64,000 bases of DNA from positions 62,001 to 126,000 of the forward strand of contig NZ_JABWTK010000005.1 of NCBI RefSeq assembly GCF_020071995.1. Direction: 5' to 3'. Of this stretch, positions 45,089-54,002 are shown one piece after another (position 1 is the stretch's first letter; each line of letters begins with the position of its first letter). The translations under genes and the position numbers were made by a program. The notes beneath the pieces were generated by a model. That model saw only the letters and a list, made by a program, of their open reading frames with translations, searched no databases and was not told where the DNA came from. Origin of the DNA: Planococcus chinensis. GTDB lineage: Bacteria; Bacillota; Bacilli; Bacillales_A; Planococcaceae.

Positions 45089-46273
45089 ATGGAGCTGAAG
45101 GGGTACGGAAAAGGCAACTGGATATTGGAATATTTTAAAGTTATTCTGGCGTTTATCGCGGCTAAATTGTTTCCGAATACAAGCGGCAAAAAAACTGTGC
45201 TGGTCGGCGGCAATCTGGGCGAAAAATACGAAGACAATGCTGCCGTGCTGCACCGGTATTTAATCAATCATTACGCGGATGAAATGAGCATTTACTGGCT
45301 TTATGACCCGAATACGGCATATGTAAAAGAGCAGAACATCCCAAATGCCATTGCGCTCGGCAGCTGGGAAAACTATGTGCTGTTTTTCCAGGCGGATTAT
45401 TCGTTCCACGGCCATTCGATTCTGTATGACCTTGCGCCTTTTGCGCCCCATTTTCTGCTTTTGAACGACAAAACAGTCATGACCCACGTCAGCCACGGCA
45501 TTGAAGGCTTTAAAAAAATTCTGATCCAGAAAGAAGACCTGCCGCAATTAGAGCGGACGGATTTTTTCAATTGCGCCTCGCAATTCGAACGGCGGATCAA
45601 ACGGAACGAATGGGGAATCCCGGAAGAAAAGCTGATTGTGACCGGCTTTCCGCGTTTTGACCGGTATCCGGCAGATCAGCCGGCCGAACGCGTCAAACGG
45701 GTGCTGGTGATGATGACGTGGCGTGAATGGCTGCTTGAATCAGGCACCAAAGAATTCGAACAAAGCGATTACTACCTCAATACGTACGGGCTCCTGCAGC
45801 ATGAAGGCATCCAAAAACTGCTGGAAGAACAGGACATGGAAGTGACCGTTGCGCTCCATCCGTTCATGCAGCGTTTTGAAAAGCATTTCGAAGAAATTTC
45901 AAGCGGCCGGATCCGTTTTGTGGCTTTTGAGGAACTGTCCATTTCCAAAGCCATTGAAGAAAACGACATGCTGCTGACCGATATCACGAGCGTCTCCTGG
46001 GACTTCCTTTATTTGAACAAACCGATTATCTTTTATTTGTTCGACCAGGAAGACTGGGAAACGAAGCGGGGAATCTACCTGGATTTGAACAAAGACTTGT
46101 ACGGCTACAAAGCAAAGACGGCAGAAGATGTTTACGGATTCTTGAAAGAGATCACCGGAGGCGTCAATTTCAACAAATGGTACAGCATGGCACCGCAGTT
46201 TATCGACTTTTTTGATCAGGACAACTGCAAGCGGCTAACCGATCGAGTGTTTGGAACAAAACGTACAGAATAA
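45089..46273 (+). CDS. CDP-glycerol glycerophosphotransferase family protein
   Basis: A 394-residue TagB/TagF-type enzyme that would add glycerol phosphate to a teichoic-acid or similar wall polymer at the inner membrane face. It shows an amphipathic N-terminus, THVSHGIEGFKK, VTGFPRFDRY, VALHPFMQRFEKHF and LLTDITSVSWDFLYLNKPIIFY, the conserved motifs around the CDP-glycerol site. No other teichoic-acid genes are adjacent, so the acceptor is unknown. Start follows GAGGGGG. Confidence 0.9.
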   Translation: MELKGYGKGNWILEYFKVILAFIAAKLFPNTSGKKTVLVGGNLGEKYEDNAAVLHRYLINHYADEMSIYWLYDPNTAYVKEQNIPNAIALGSWENYVLFFQADYSFHGHSILYDLAPFAPHFLLLNDKTVMTHVSHGIEGFKKILIQKEDLPQLERTDFFNCASQFERRIKRNEWGIPEEKLIVTGFPRFDRYPADQPAERVKRVLVMMTWREWLLESGTKEFEQSDYYLNTYGLLQHEGIQKLLEEQDMEVTVALHPFMQRFEKHFEEISSGRIRFVAFEELSISKAIEENDMLLTDITSVSWDFLYLNKPIIFYLFDQEDWETKRGIYLDLNKDLYGYKAKTAEDVYGFLKEITGGVNFNKWYSMAPQFIDFFDQDNCKRLTDRVFGTKRTE

Positions 46274-46330
46274 AAAAAGCCTCCAGGCGGATGCATTCTG
46301 CAAATGCATCCACCTGGAAGCTTATTTTAT
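46272..46330. terminator. Bidirectional terminator
   Basis: A long stem pairing AAGCCTCCAGGCGGATGCAT with ATGCATCCACCTGGAAGCTT (few mismatches) lies between convergent genes. Confidence 0.9.
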
Positions 46331-46339
46331 TGGATAGAA

Positions 46340-47122
46340 TCAACGGATTCCGTTTTGTGAAAATGCCATGGCTTGCTGAATCGATGAAAAAGTCAGCAGC
46401 GGGCGGCGCTGGTCCTGGAGCGTACCCAATTCGCGCGCCGCTTTTGGGGAAATGCCGGTGACATACAGATGTGTGCCCATCAGTTTCAGGACATCGCGTA
46501 TGCTCAACAAGCCTTCCAGTGGAAAGCCTTCTTCCCAATAAAGTCCGGTGACATCAATCATAACGTGTTCGATCCGTTCTTTTTGAACGTATAAGCTCAG
46601 TTTGGAAATCAAAAGGTCAAAGCGGTGATGGGTCATGTTGCCGATTAAAGCGACAGCCGCCACATGGTCCTGCAAAGACAGGATTGGCAGCATGATCTGT
46701 TCAATTTCCAATTCTTTTTCGGTCAATTCCTGGCGTTGATTATGTTCCAGTGTAACATCGGTTTGGGTGCCGATAAAATAAAGGGCGCCCATGACTTCCA
46801 CGGGTTCAATGTGCAGGCGGTTCCAGAAGAGGGATCCGTCCTTGCGGTAATTCTGCAGCGTGACCGTTACGCTTTCTCTAGCTTCGATTGCCGTTCTGAT
46901 TTTCTGGCGCTCCTTGGGATCTGTTTCTTTTCGCTGGAGGAAACGGCAGTTCCGGCCCAACACTTCAGACTGCTGGTAACCGGTCATTTTTTCAAAAGTT
47001 CGGTTTGTATAGATGATCGGGTTGTCTTCCTGTGAAGGATCGGTTACGATAGTGGCCACATTGCTGCCATCCACCATAGCCTCAAGAAGCGTAAGTTGTT
47101 CTTCAAAAGCCAAAGTTTTCAT
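46340..47122 (-). CDS. ytvA: LOV-STAS blue-light photoreceptor
   Basis: The 260-residue protein combines an N-terminal LOV domain (about 15-125) with a C-terminal STAS domain (about 148-255). The flavin-binding signature GRNCRFLQ is present, with C59 as the photoactive cysteine, together with NYRKDGSLFWN. Length and layout match B. subtilis YtvA, which activates the sigma-B stress response through the stressosome in blue light. The ATG at 47122 follows GGAGGT; an upstream GTG is less likely. The csbD-like gene at 18314 is a possible downstream target. Confidence 0.93.
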   Translation of the reverse strand: MKTLAFEEQLTLLEAMVDGSNVATIVTDPSQEDNPIIYTNRTFEKMTGYQQSEVLGRNCRFLQRKETDPKERQKIRTAIEARESVTVTLQNYRKDGSLFWNRLHIEPVEVMGALYFIGTQTDVTLEHNQRQELTEKELEIEQIMLPILSLQDHVAAVALIGNMTHHRFDLLISKLSLYVQKERIEHVMIDVTGLYWEEGFPLEGLLSIRDVLKLMGTHLYVTGISPKAARELGTLQDQRRPLLTFSSIQQAMAFSQNGIR

Positions 47123-47192
47123 CTGAATTACCTCCACCAAGTCTTGCCTTGTTTAATCGCTTATTTATCGTAGCATAACAGCCAGAAAAAAC

Positions 47193-47241
47193 CAAAAACC
47201 TGCTTGAACGAGAAAATATCTCTGTTCAAGCAGGTTTTTTA
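47193..47241. terminator. Terminator of the SDR gene
   Basis: ACCTGCTTGAAC/GTTCAAGCAGGT perfect 12-bp stem with A and T runs on the two sides. Confidence 0.88.
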
Positions 47242-47257
47242 GTTATGCCCATTTCAA

Positions 47258-48016
47258 TCAATAAGAAGTCCAGCCGCCGTCGATTGTCACAACTTGGCCG
47301 TTCACAAAGCTTGCTTCATCGGAACCAAGGAATATCGCTAAATTCGCGATTTCTTCGGGCTGGCCGATGCGCGGGTTCAATGCCATGCCCAGCTGCTGGC
47401 GGCCCATGCCGACTTGGCTGATGTTGCTCATGCTGCTGCCGATATTGGTCGCAACTGCTCCAGGTGCAATGCCGTTCGTGCGGATGTTTTTATCGCCGTA
47501 CATGAATGCCGTGTTTTTCGTCAAACCAACGACTGCATGCTTAGAAGCTGTGTAAGCGGCTCCTGCACGCCCTCCGTAAAGGCCGCCGGCAGAAATGTTG
47601 TTGACGATGGCGCCGTGCCCTTGTTCAAGGAACATCGGGATTGCCAAGCGCATCGTGTGCATAACTGCTGTTGTGTTGACCGCAAAGATGCGATCCCAGC
47701 GATCGTTTGAAATTTCGCCTACCGGTTCCATGCCGTCCATGATGCCGGCGTTGTTTACCAGGATATCCAGTTTGCCGAATGCCTGTTTCGTTTCTTCGAA
47801 CAACTGGTTGATGTCTTCTTCCGAAGTAACGTTTGTTTTCACAGCAATTGCTTCAGCCCCTGTTTCTTTAAGCGCATCGGCTACTGCAGTGGCCCCTTCA
47901 AGATTCAAATCGGAAACGACGACTTTTGCGCCTTCTTTTGCATAAGCTTCCGCAATCGCTTTTCCCATTCCTGAAGCCGCACCGGTTACAATTGCAACTT
48001 TGCCTTCTAATCTCAT
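47258..48016 (-). CDS. SDR-family oxidoreductase
   Basis: A 252-residue classical short-chain dehydrogenase. It has the NAD-binding TGAASGMGKAI near residue 12, LVNNAG at about 87, the catalytic Ser region NNISAGG and YTASKHA with the Tyr-Lys pair near 154, and the C-terminal VTIDGGWTSY. It resembles glucose 1-dehydrogenase and 3-oxoacyl reductase-like proteins; substrate is unknown. Divergent from a TetR regulator with candidate operator sites between them. Confidence 0.92.
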   Translation of the reverse strand: MRLEGKVAIVTGAASGMGKAIAEAYAKEGAKVVVSDLNLEGATAVADALKETGAEAIAVKTNVTSEEDINQLFEETKQAFGKLDILVNNAGIMDGMEPVGEISNDRWDRIFAVNTTAVMHTMRLAIPMFLEQGHGAIVNNISAGGLYGGRAGAAYTASKHAVVGLTKNTAFMYGDKNIRTNGIAPGAVATNIGSSMSNISQVGMGRQQLGMALNPRIGQPEEIANLAIFLGSDEASFVNGQVVTIDGGWTSY

Positions 48017-48035
48017 CGTAAAAACCTCCTGATTT

Positions 48036-48046
48036 TTTATTGAACA
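48036..48046 (-). promoter_or_regulatory. Candidate TetR operator site 1
   Basis: On the minus strand TGTTCAATAAA, nearly the same as site 2 (TGTTCATTAAACA), just upstream of the SDR gene. Confidence 0.45.
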
Positions 48047-48108
48047 TTTGTCTAATAAAAAGTATAGTAGAGAAAATGAATAGCTTCAATAATCAAATAA
48101 ATTTATAA

Positions 48109-48121
48109 TGTTCATTAAACA
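48109..48121 (+). promoter_or_regulatory. Candidate TetR operator site 2
   Basis: TGTTCATTAAACA is a near-perfect 13-bp palindrome 37 bp before the TetR start. Confidence 0.5.
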
Positions 48122-48157
48122 ACAGATTTTTAAATTTTGTTTAGTAAGGGGTTGGAA

Positions 48158-48730
48158 ATGCTGAAAAGTGATTTGCGGATAACAAAAACTAAACAGGCAT
48201 TGGAAGAGGCACTGCTGACTTTATTGCAGGAAAAGCCGTTGAAGTCCATTTCCATTACCGAGATCTGCCGGCTGGCCAAGATTAACCGCGGTACCTTTTA
48301 TCTGCATTACGGCCAGATTGAAGACCTGTTTGAGGAATATTACAAAGAAATCATGAAAGACTTAACCGATTCGTACCAGGAGCCTTACCGGCATGCCGAC
48401 ATTTTAAATACGAAAGAGTTAAATCCATCAACTATCCGGATTTTCCACCATATTGAAGCATACAAGAACTTTTACCGCATCGTCTTTTCACGGACCGTGC
48501 CAATGTCTTACTATTATCTCCTGTTCAATCAAGTCCAGGATTTGCTGAAGCGGGATATGGAGCTCAAGTTGAAGTCTTCAGTCGATCCGGCGATGCTCAG
48601 CGCTTATCAGGCAAACGCCATACTTGGCCTCATTATTGAATGGGGGCGGAACGATTTTCAGCAACCAGCAGAAGATATGAACCTGCTGCTGGTCCGCATT
48701 TTGAACATCCAAACGGAAAGCCGTAGGTAA
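48158..48730 (+). CDS. TetR/AcrR-family transcriptional regulator
   Basis: A 190-residue regulator with an N-terminal TetR helix-turn-helix (about 8-55, with ISITEICRLAKINRGTFYLHY) and an all-helical ligand domain. It is divergent from the SDR gene and probably represses it. The ATG at 48158 follows AAGGGG at good spacing; an in-frame TTG at 48137 lacks a site. Confidence 0.9.
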   Translation: MLKSDLRITKTKQALEEALLTLLQEKPLKSISITEICRLAKINRGTFYLHYGQIEDLFEEYYKEIMKDLTDSYQEPYRHADILNTKELNPSTIRIFHHIEAYKNFYRIVFSRTVPMSYYYLLFNQVQDLLKRDMELKLKSSVDPAMLSAYQANAILGLIIEWGRNDFQQPAEDMNLLLVRILNIQTESRR

Positions 48731-48768
48731 GCGGATCTGCGAGAGTTTTGGATTTCGACATATATTCA

Positions 48769-48797
48769 TTTTCAATAGGCTTAAAAGATGGTATAGT
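48769..48797 (+). promoter_or_regulatory. Promoter of the riboswitch-TerC transcript
   Basis: TTTTCA, a 17-bp spacer and TATAGT. Transcription would begin about 25 bp before the aptamer. Confidence 0.6.
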
Positions 48798-48824
48798 AAA
48801 GGTACAACTCAATAGACTTTGACT

Positions 48825-48957
48825 TTATGTCAAGGGGGAGTAGCTGTAGGGAAACCTATTTCACAGTCGTCATTACATGGTTCGTAGCCATCGGTTGTGA
48901 TAGCAATCAATTTTGCTTAGCGAGACCTTTGCCTTTTATTAGGCAGGGGTCTTTTTT
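48825..48957 (+). ncRNA. yybP-ykoY (manganese) riboswitch
   Basis: The leader contains the conserved AAGGGGGAGTAGC, CAGTCGTCATTAC and GCAATCAATTTTGCTTAG elements of the yybP-ykoY aptamer. It is followed by a hairpin (GACCTTTGCC/GGCAGGGGTC) with a T run, which acts as the expression platform. The gene behind it is a TerC-family membrane protein, the classical partner. High manganese should favour read-through. Confidence 0.93.
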
Positions 48958-48986
48958 GTTGGCAAAAAACACAAGGAGGATGAAAG

Positions 48987-49772
48987 ATGGAAGCAATTTT
49001 ATTGGAGTACGCTTGGGTATTACTGGTTTTGATTGGATTGGAAGGGCTCTTGGCAGCCGATAACGCCGTCGTGATGGCGGTTATGGTCAAGCACTTGCCG
49101 AAAGAGCAGCAGAAAAAAGCATTATTTTACGGGTTAGCAGGGGCATTTATCTTCCGTTTTGCCGCTTTGTTCATGATCACATTGTTGGTGAACATCTGGC
49201 AGATTCAGGCACTCGGGGCCGCGTATCTATTATTCATCTCGATTAAACACATTTACGATCAGCGAAAAAGTGAAACTGGCCATGCCATTGATGTGGAACC
49301 AGAACCGAAAAAAGGTTCCGGCTTCTGGATGACCGTGTTGAAAATTGAAATGGCGGATATCGCGTTTGCGATTGACTCGATGCTCGCAGCAGTAGCACTT
49401 GCTGTTACATTGCCGCATTTGAATGTATTCGGAATGAGCGATATCGGAGGCATCAACTCCGGGCAGTTCTTCGTCATGCTTGCCGGTGGATTGATCGGGG
49501 TCATCATCATGCGATTCGCTGCACACAAATTCGTTAAGCTTTTGGAAACGTATCCGCAGCTGGAAACAGCCGCATTCGTCATTGTCGGATGGGTAGGGGT
49601 CAAACTTCTTGTGATGACGTTGTCACACGAAAAGCTGGGCATCTTGCCGCATGACTTCCCGCACTCGACGCCATGGACGATTACGTTCTGGGTTGTATTG
49701 GTCGGCATCGTCGTTGTCGGAGCATTGCTTGGGGTTAAAAAGAAAAAAGAAGAAGAAGCTGAAGCAAAATAA
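48987..49772 (+). CDS. TerC-family membrane protein, probable manganese exporter
   Basis: A 261-residue membrane protein with about seven helices and the TerC signatures GLEGLLAADNAVVMAVMVKHLP and EMADIAFAIDSMLAAVALA, whose acidic membrane residues bind metal. It resembles B. subtilis YkoY, which exports Mn2+ and supports metalation of exported enzymes. It is controlled by the yybP-ykoY riboswitch immediately upstream. Start follows AAGGAGG. Confidence 0.93.
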   Translation: MEAILLEYAWVLLVLIGLEGLLAADNAVVMAVMVKHLPKEQQKKALFYGLAGAFIFRFAALFMITLLVNIWQIQALGAAYLLFISIKHIYDQRKSETGHAIDVEPEPKKGSGFWMTVLKIEMADIAFAIDSMLAAVALAVTLPHLNVFGMSDIGGINSGQFFVMLAGGLIGVIIMRFAAHKFVKLLETYPQLETAAFVIVGWVGVKLLVMTLSHEKLGILPHDFPHSTPWTITFWVVLVGIVVVGALLGVKKKKEEEAEAK

Positions 49773-49783
49773 GCAAGAAAATC

Positions 49784-49822
49784 AAGAGCCTGCTTGGATA
49801 CCCAAGCAGGCTCTTTCATTTT
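49784..49822. terminator. Terminator after TerC gene
   Basis: AAGAGCCTGCTTGG/CCAAGCAGGCTCTT, a perfect 14-bp stem with ATAC loop. Confidence 0.85.
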
Positions 49823-49891
49823 GTGGTTTTTATCCACTACGGTGAACATGCCGATAGAAGAGGAAGAAAATTGGGTGGAACCGAAGGGCAG

Positions 49892-50116
49892 CTAATGCGC
49901 CGAATTGATGTAACTTTCCTCATGATGCACCATCAATTGTACAGACGTGCAGTGTGGGCAAACACTATACCCTTTTTGAATTTGGAGTGACTCGATATAA
50001 ACAGGGCAGTCCTCAAACTCGCGTTTTTCAATCGGTGTCGTTATAAATCCGCACCGGTCTCCGGCATAGACGCGTTGGTGAATCGTTTTTGTTGCATGAT
50101 CAATTAAATATTTCAT
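49892..50116 (-). CDS. Small cysteine-containing hypothetical protein
   Basis: A 74-residue protein with four cysteines (C22, C37, C53 and C56, the last two as CPHC) and several histidines near the C-terminus (VHHEES), which suggests a small zinc site. I do not recognise the family. The ATG at 50116 follows GGAG at nine bases. No operon partners are seen. Confidence 0.6.
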   Translation of the reverse strand: MKYLIDHATKTIHQRVYAGDRCGFITTPIEKREFEDCPVYIESLQIQKGYSVCPHCTSVQLMVHHEESYINSAH

Positions 50117-50125
50117 TTCCCACAC

Positions 50126-50458
50126 TCCTTTCTACAAGAAAAGGCAAGTATTCTATGGGTGTCTTATCCTTAGCTTACAGAAGTGCTAAAAAGAAGGGTA
50201 GTGCCGAAAAGTCTATTTTTATCTGAAAAATCAGATTTTATTTTATAGAAAGGAAATAAATATGGATTTTCTTAAGTCCTTTTGCCTATTCTGTGAGCAC
50301 ATCAAAAGTCCGTTGAGGAGAAACCGTCAATTCAGTGCCGAGTTTTCCCTTTCTTCATGCTGAAGCAAGCCGAATAAAATCCGTATCTAGTCGAAGCCGA
50401 TTCCTATATAATAGAGCTAAATTAGAAGAACGTTTTCTGAAAGTAAGGGGGCTTTAGA
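50126..50458. other. Intergenic stretch before the DUF2294 gene
   Basis: It contains a small hairpin with T-rich tail (ATCTGA/TCAGAT near 50220) and a clear TATAAT at 50407-50412 with a poor -35, the likely promoter of the next gene. A possible 33-codon frame starting at 50262 is not convincing. Confidence 0.4.
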
Positions 50459-51166
50459 ATGGCAAAAGAAAAATCGCTTGAATCGGAAATCGGCAGCTAT
50501 TTTTCAAACTTGCTGCGGACAAATTTTGGCAAAGGGCCGACGTCGGTTTACGTCACAATTGCTGAACCTTTTATCACGGTTCATTTTCGCGGTTTTATTT
50601 CGCCGATGGAGCGGGTGCTGATCAACCAAAAAGAACATCAGCGGATTCTGGAAACCCGGGATTTAATGATGGATGAGTTGAAACCGGACATTATGCTTGA
50701 ACTAAGCAAGCATTTGAACAACGACGTACAAGAATTGTATGCGGACTGGAACCTTGAAAAAGAAACCGGCATGATTATCAGTGTATTGAACGGGGATGAT
50801 TCCGAAGGCTCCATGCCAGTTCCGGAGGATATAGATCTGGAAGCTTTCCGTGGAAAAATCATCGAAGCGAGCAACAAGGCGCAAAAAGCTCCAGGCAGTA
50901 CCACCATTTATTGGCTGAGTGACCGGACGATTGTCGTGCGGCGCACAGAAATTTTGGTGGAGATTGAAAAGGCACTGATCAAGAATGGATTTGAAGAACA
51001 ATTGAAATTGGCTAAACGCCCGCTCGAGCATCAAATGCTGCTGGAAGTAGGGATAGAGTCCGTTTTGAACCGCTCGATAGCCGAAACTTTTTTAGATTGG
51101 AATTTTGAAAAAGACTTAGGCTTTACCATTTTTTTATTGGAACCCCCGAAAGCGAATGAAACCTGA
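50459..51166 (+). CDS. Tandem DUF2294 protein
   Basis: A 235-residue soluble protein made of two related halves. The first (about 1-118) has GKGPTSVYVTIAEPFITVHFRGF and ends ADWNLEKETGMIISVL. The second (about 128-235) has STTIYWLSDRTIVVRRTE and ends LDWNFEKDLGFTIFLL. This is an internal duplication of the DUF2294 domain, which is usually single and about 115 residues. Function is unknown. Start lies after AAGGGGG. Confidence 0.82.
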   Translation: MAKEKSLESEIGSYFSNLLRTNFGKGPTSVYVTIAEPFITVHFRGFISPMERVLINQKEHQRILETRDLMMDELKPDIMLELSKHLNNDVQELYADWNLEKETGMIISVLNGDDSEGSMPVPEDIDLEAFRGKIIEASNKAQKAPGSTTIYWLSDRTIVVRRTEILVEIEKALIKNGFEEQLKLAKRPLEHQMLLEVGIESVLNRSIAETFLDWNFEKDLGFTIFLLEPPKANET

Positions 51167-51178
51167 AAGGGGTCAATG

Positions 51179-51220
51179 ATTGCCGGCATGCAGAACCTCT
51201 TGCATGCCGGCAATTTTTTA
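51179..51220 (+). terminator. Terminator after DUF2294 gene
   Basis: ATTGCCGGCATGCA/TGCATGCCGGCAAT, a perfect 14-bp stem followed by T6. Confidence 0.93.
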
Positions 51221-51317
51221 TGCAAAAATCTTCGGATATTGTTAGTAATTCCAAAAGAAAAGGTATAACACTAATACACCAGGCTTAAAAGCGAACGGCC
51301 TATTAGGAGGGTAAGAT

Positions 51318-52340
51318 ATGTTCGAGCTGATGAAGAGGGCCGTCAAAATAAATACAGCCAAGTTATTGATTTTTACAGCAATCTTTTATGTGCTTTCTGC
51401 GTTTATCATCCATTACCTTGAACCGGAGGAATTTCCAACGCCCTTTATCGGGTTCTGGTGGGTCATGACGACCGTCACGACCATCGGCTATGGCGATTAT
51501 GCGCCGCGCACCGTTCCGGGGATGCTGTATGGCATGTTCCTGTATTTGTTCGGCATTGGATTGATCGGGGTCATTCTTGGAAAAATTGTGGATGCCTATT
51601 CTTATTTTAGGAGGATGAAAATGCGGGGGAAATTGGATTACAAAGGCAACAATCATTTTCTGCTGATTGGCTGGTCCAAAAGCGTCCAGAAGACAGTGGA
51701 AGAAATACTGGCGAATAAAGACATCGACAACGATGTCGTGCTGATCGATCATTTAAAGGAATCACCGTTCGTACACGAACGGTTCCATTACATCCGCGGC
51801 AATCCGACCGATATGGACATACTCCAAAAAGCGAATATTGACCAAGCCAATTCCGTATCGGTGTTTGCTTCTGAAAACGAAGACGAAGTGACGACCGACG
51901 GGAAAACGCTGTTGGTCGCTCTGGCAATCGAGGAATACGCAGAAGCCCGGAATATTGAAATTTATACCATCGCGGAAATTGTCCACGAAGCCCATATCCG
52001 GATGTTTCAGTACGCCAAGGTTGATGAATTCGTGCTGTCCACGGAATCGTTTCCGCATTTGATGACTAAGGCATTGCTGCATCACGGTTCCAGCCGGCTA
52101 TTTATGAACTTGATCAGCCATGCCCACGGTGAACATATGTGGGAAATCAAACCGGACCCTTCCTGGAAAACGTACGAAGATGCTTTCGAATCCTTGCGGC
52201 GCCAAGGGGCCAATTTAATCGCGGACGGCAATGACTTAAGTATCATCCGCCGCATGCACGATGCCATTCCTTCTGACTCCCGCCTGTATGTTATCTGCGA
52301 TGAAGAAACTTACCGGAAACTGGAGCTGGCACCGCTTTGA
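51318..52340 (+). CDS. Two-helix potassium channel with TrkA-N/RCK domain
   Basis: A 340-residue ion channel with two membrane helices (about 15-33 and 68-90) around the selectivity filter TTIGYGD (54-60). A cytoplasmic RCK region follows (about 108-335, with FLLIGWSKSVQKTVEEIL and VVLIDHL). The layout is that of B. subtilis YugO, a K+ channel linked to biofilm electrical signalling. It is single here. Start follows AGGAGGG. Confidence 0.9.
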   Translation: MFELMKRAVKINTAKLLIFTAIFYVLSAFIIHYLEPEEFPTPFIGFWWVMTTVTTIGYGDYAPRTVPGMLYGMFLYLFGIGLIGVILGKIVDAYSYFRRMKMRGKLDYKGNNHFLLIGWSKSVQKTVEEILANKDIDNDVVLIDHLKESPFVHERFHYIRGNPTDMDILQKANIDQANSVSVFASENEDEVTTDGKTLLVALAIEEYAEARNIEIYTIAEIVHEAHIRMFQYAKVDEFVLSTESFPHLMTKALLHHGSSRLFMNLISHAHGEHMWEIKPDPSWKTYEDAFESLRRQGANLIADGNDLSIIRRMHDAIPSDSRLYVICDEETYRKLELAPL

Positions 52341-52387
52341 GCAAGGAAAAGGCATCTTTGCATCCTAAAAGGGTATAGTAAAAAGAG

Positions 52388-52415
52388 AAAAGGCGCATCT
52401 TAACGGATGCCTTTT
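52388..52415 (+). terminator. Weak hairpin after the channel gene
   Basis: AAAAGGC-G-CATC pairs with GGATGCCTTTT with one bulge and no long T run. Confidence 0.55.
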
Positions 52416-52482
52416 GATAGAGTAAATTCCTCAGGTATGTGATGCACAATAATAGTACGAAAAAAGAAAGAAGGGACATCCT

Positions 52483-53958
52483 ATGACACAGCGACCAGAA
52501 AAAACGGAAACCGGGTGGAAGCTTGAAAACAGCTACGCCCGCCTCCCGCAAGTGTTTTTTACCCGTCTCCGGCCGGATCCGGTGCAGTCCCCAAAGCTTG
52601 TGGCATTCAATGAACCGCTCGCAGAAATGCTCGGGCTCGATATAGAAGATCTGAAAAGCGACAGCGGCACAGCCATTCTGGCAGGCAATGAAATTCCGGA
52701 AGGTGCATTTCCATTGGCTCAGGCCTATGCCGGCCATCAATTCGGTTTTTTGACGATGCTTGGCGACGGCCGTGCAGTACTGCTCGGCGAACAGATCACC
52801 CCGGGCGGCGAACGGTTTGACATCCAGCTGAAAGGTGCCGGGCGCACTCCTTACTCGCGAGGCGGAGACGGACGTGCAGCCCTTGGGCCGATGCTCCGCG
52901 AATACATCATCAGTGAAGCGATGCACGGCCTCGGAATTCCAACGACACGCAGCTTGGCAGTAGTCGCAACAGGAGAAGAAATCCGGCGCGAAACCAGCCT
53001 GCCGGGAGCTGTGCTGACCCGCGTGGCAGCCAGCCATCTGCGTTTTGGCACATTCCAGTATGCTGCCGGAGTTGGCGATTTGGACAAGATCCGGGCGCTT
53101 GCGGACTATGCAATTGAGCGCCATTATGCGGACGTGGACCTTGGCGAAAACCGCTACCTTGGCTTTTTCAAAGAAGTGGCAAAGCGCCATGCCTCGCTCG
53201 TTGCGAAATGGCAGCTTGTCGGCTTTATCCACGGCGTCATGAATACCGACAACATGACAATCAGCGGCGAAACCATTGACTACGGCCCCTGTGCCTTTAT
53301 GGACATGTACGATCCGGCAACAGTGTTCAGTTCCATTGACCACCAAGGGCGCTATGCTTACGGCAACCAGCCGCAGATTGCCGGCTGGAACTTGGCTCGC
53401 TTTGCGGAAACAATGGTTCCGCTGTTCCATGAAGATTCGGAAGAAGCGGTGAAACTGGCGCAAGCGGTATTGTCCGATTACATCAAATCCTATTACGCAC
53501 ACTGGTTGGCCGGCATGCGTGCGAAGCTCGGCTTATTCAGCGAAGAAGCGGAAGACGAAGTGCTGGTTGCCGATCTGCTCAATTTGATGAAAGAGTACGA
53601 TGCGGACTACACAAATACTTTCCGTACGCTGACGCTTGGTGAGTTCGAGGGAACTTCGCTGTCCGGGAAAGCAGAATTTAACAAGTGGAAAGAACAATGG
53701 GAAGCACGGCTTGCACGCCAAGACCAGTCTATGGATGAAGCACGCCAGTTGATGCGGAGCCACAACCCGTCCATCATTCCACGGAACCACCGGGTGGAAG
53801 AAGCACTGGATGCCGCTGTCCAAAGAGGCGATTACAGCGTCATGGAGCGGCTGCTGAACGTACTCGCCGATCCATTTGCTTATTCCGAAGAACAAACCGA
53901 GTATACGAAATTGCCGCCGGAAGCGCCTGATTCTTATCAGACCTTCTGCGGAACCTGA
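52483..53958 (+). CDS. selO: SelO protein adenylyltransferase (YdiU/UPF0061)
   Basis: A 491-residue pseudokinase-fold enzyme that transfers AMP to protein Ser, Thr or Tyr. Family motifs are intact: [22 protein letters not shown], the ATP-binding [33 protein letters not shown] and the metal-binding segment [22 protein letters not shown]. Length is typical. Start follows AAGGGAC-type spacing (AAGAAGGG). Its terminator is duplicated around a composite element. Confidence 0.95.
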   Translation: MTQRPEKTETGWKLENSYARLPQVFFTRLRPDPVQSPKLVAFNEPLAEMLGLDIEDLKSDSGTAILAGNEIPEGAFPLAQAYAGHQFGFLTMLGDGRAVLLGEQITPGGERFDIQLKGAGRTPYSRGGDGRAALGPMLREYIISEAMHGLGIPTTRSLAVVATGEEIRRETSLPGAVLTRVAASHLRFGTFQYAAGVGDLDKIRALADYAIERHYADVDLGENRYLGFFKEVAKRHASLVAKWQLVGFIHGVMNTDNMTISGETIDYGPCAFMDMYDPATVFSSIDHQGRYAYGNQPQIAGWNLARFAETMVPLFHEDSEEAVKLAQAVLSDYIKSYYAHWLAGMRAKLGLFSEEAEDEVLVADLLNLMKEYDADYTNTFRTLTLGEFEGTSLSGKAEFNKWKEQWEARLARQDQSMDEARQLMRSHNPSIIPRNHRVEEALDAAVQRGDYSVMERLLNVLADPFAYSEEQTEYTKLPPEAPDSYQTFCGT

Positions 53959-53971
53959 TTATATAGAAGAA

Positions 53972-54002
53972 AAACGGCTAACCCGGGATGGGTTAGCCGT
54001 TT
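53972..54002. terminator. Terminator hairpin, left copy (direct repeat)
   Basis: AAACGGCTAACCC pairs with GGGTTAGCCGTTT around a GGGAT-like loop. The same 31 bases occur at 54453-54483 on the far side of the composite element, so the whole hairpin is duplicated. Confidence 0.85.

Noticed and set aside
50262-50363. A 33-codon frame beginning MDFLKSF
   Set aside because: The upstream AGAAAGGAAATAAAT is a weak site and the sequence shows no coding character. It is too short to support.
52291-53502. A 403-codon minus-strand frame opposite selO
   Set aside because: It is antisense to a clearly conserved gene and has no ribosome site. It results from codon bias of the coding strand.
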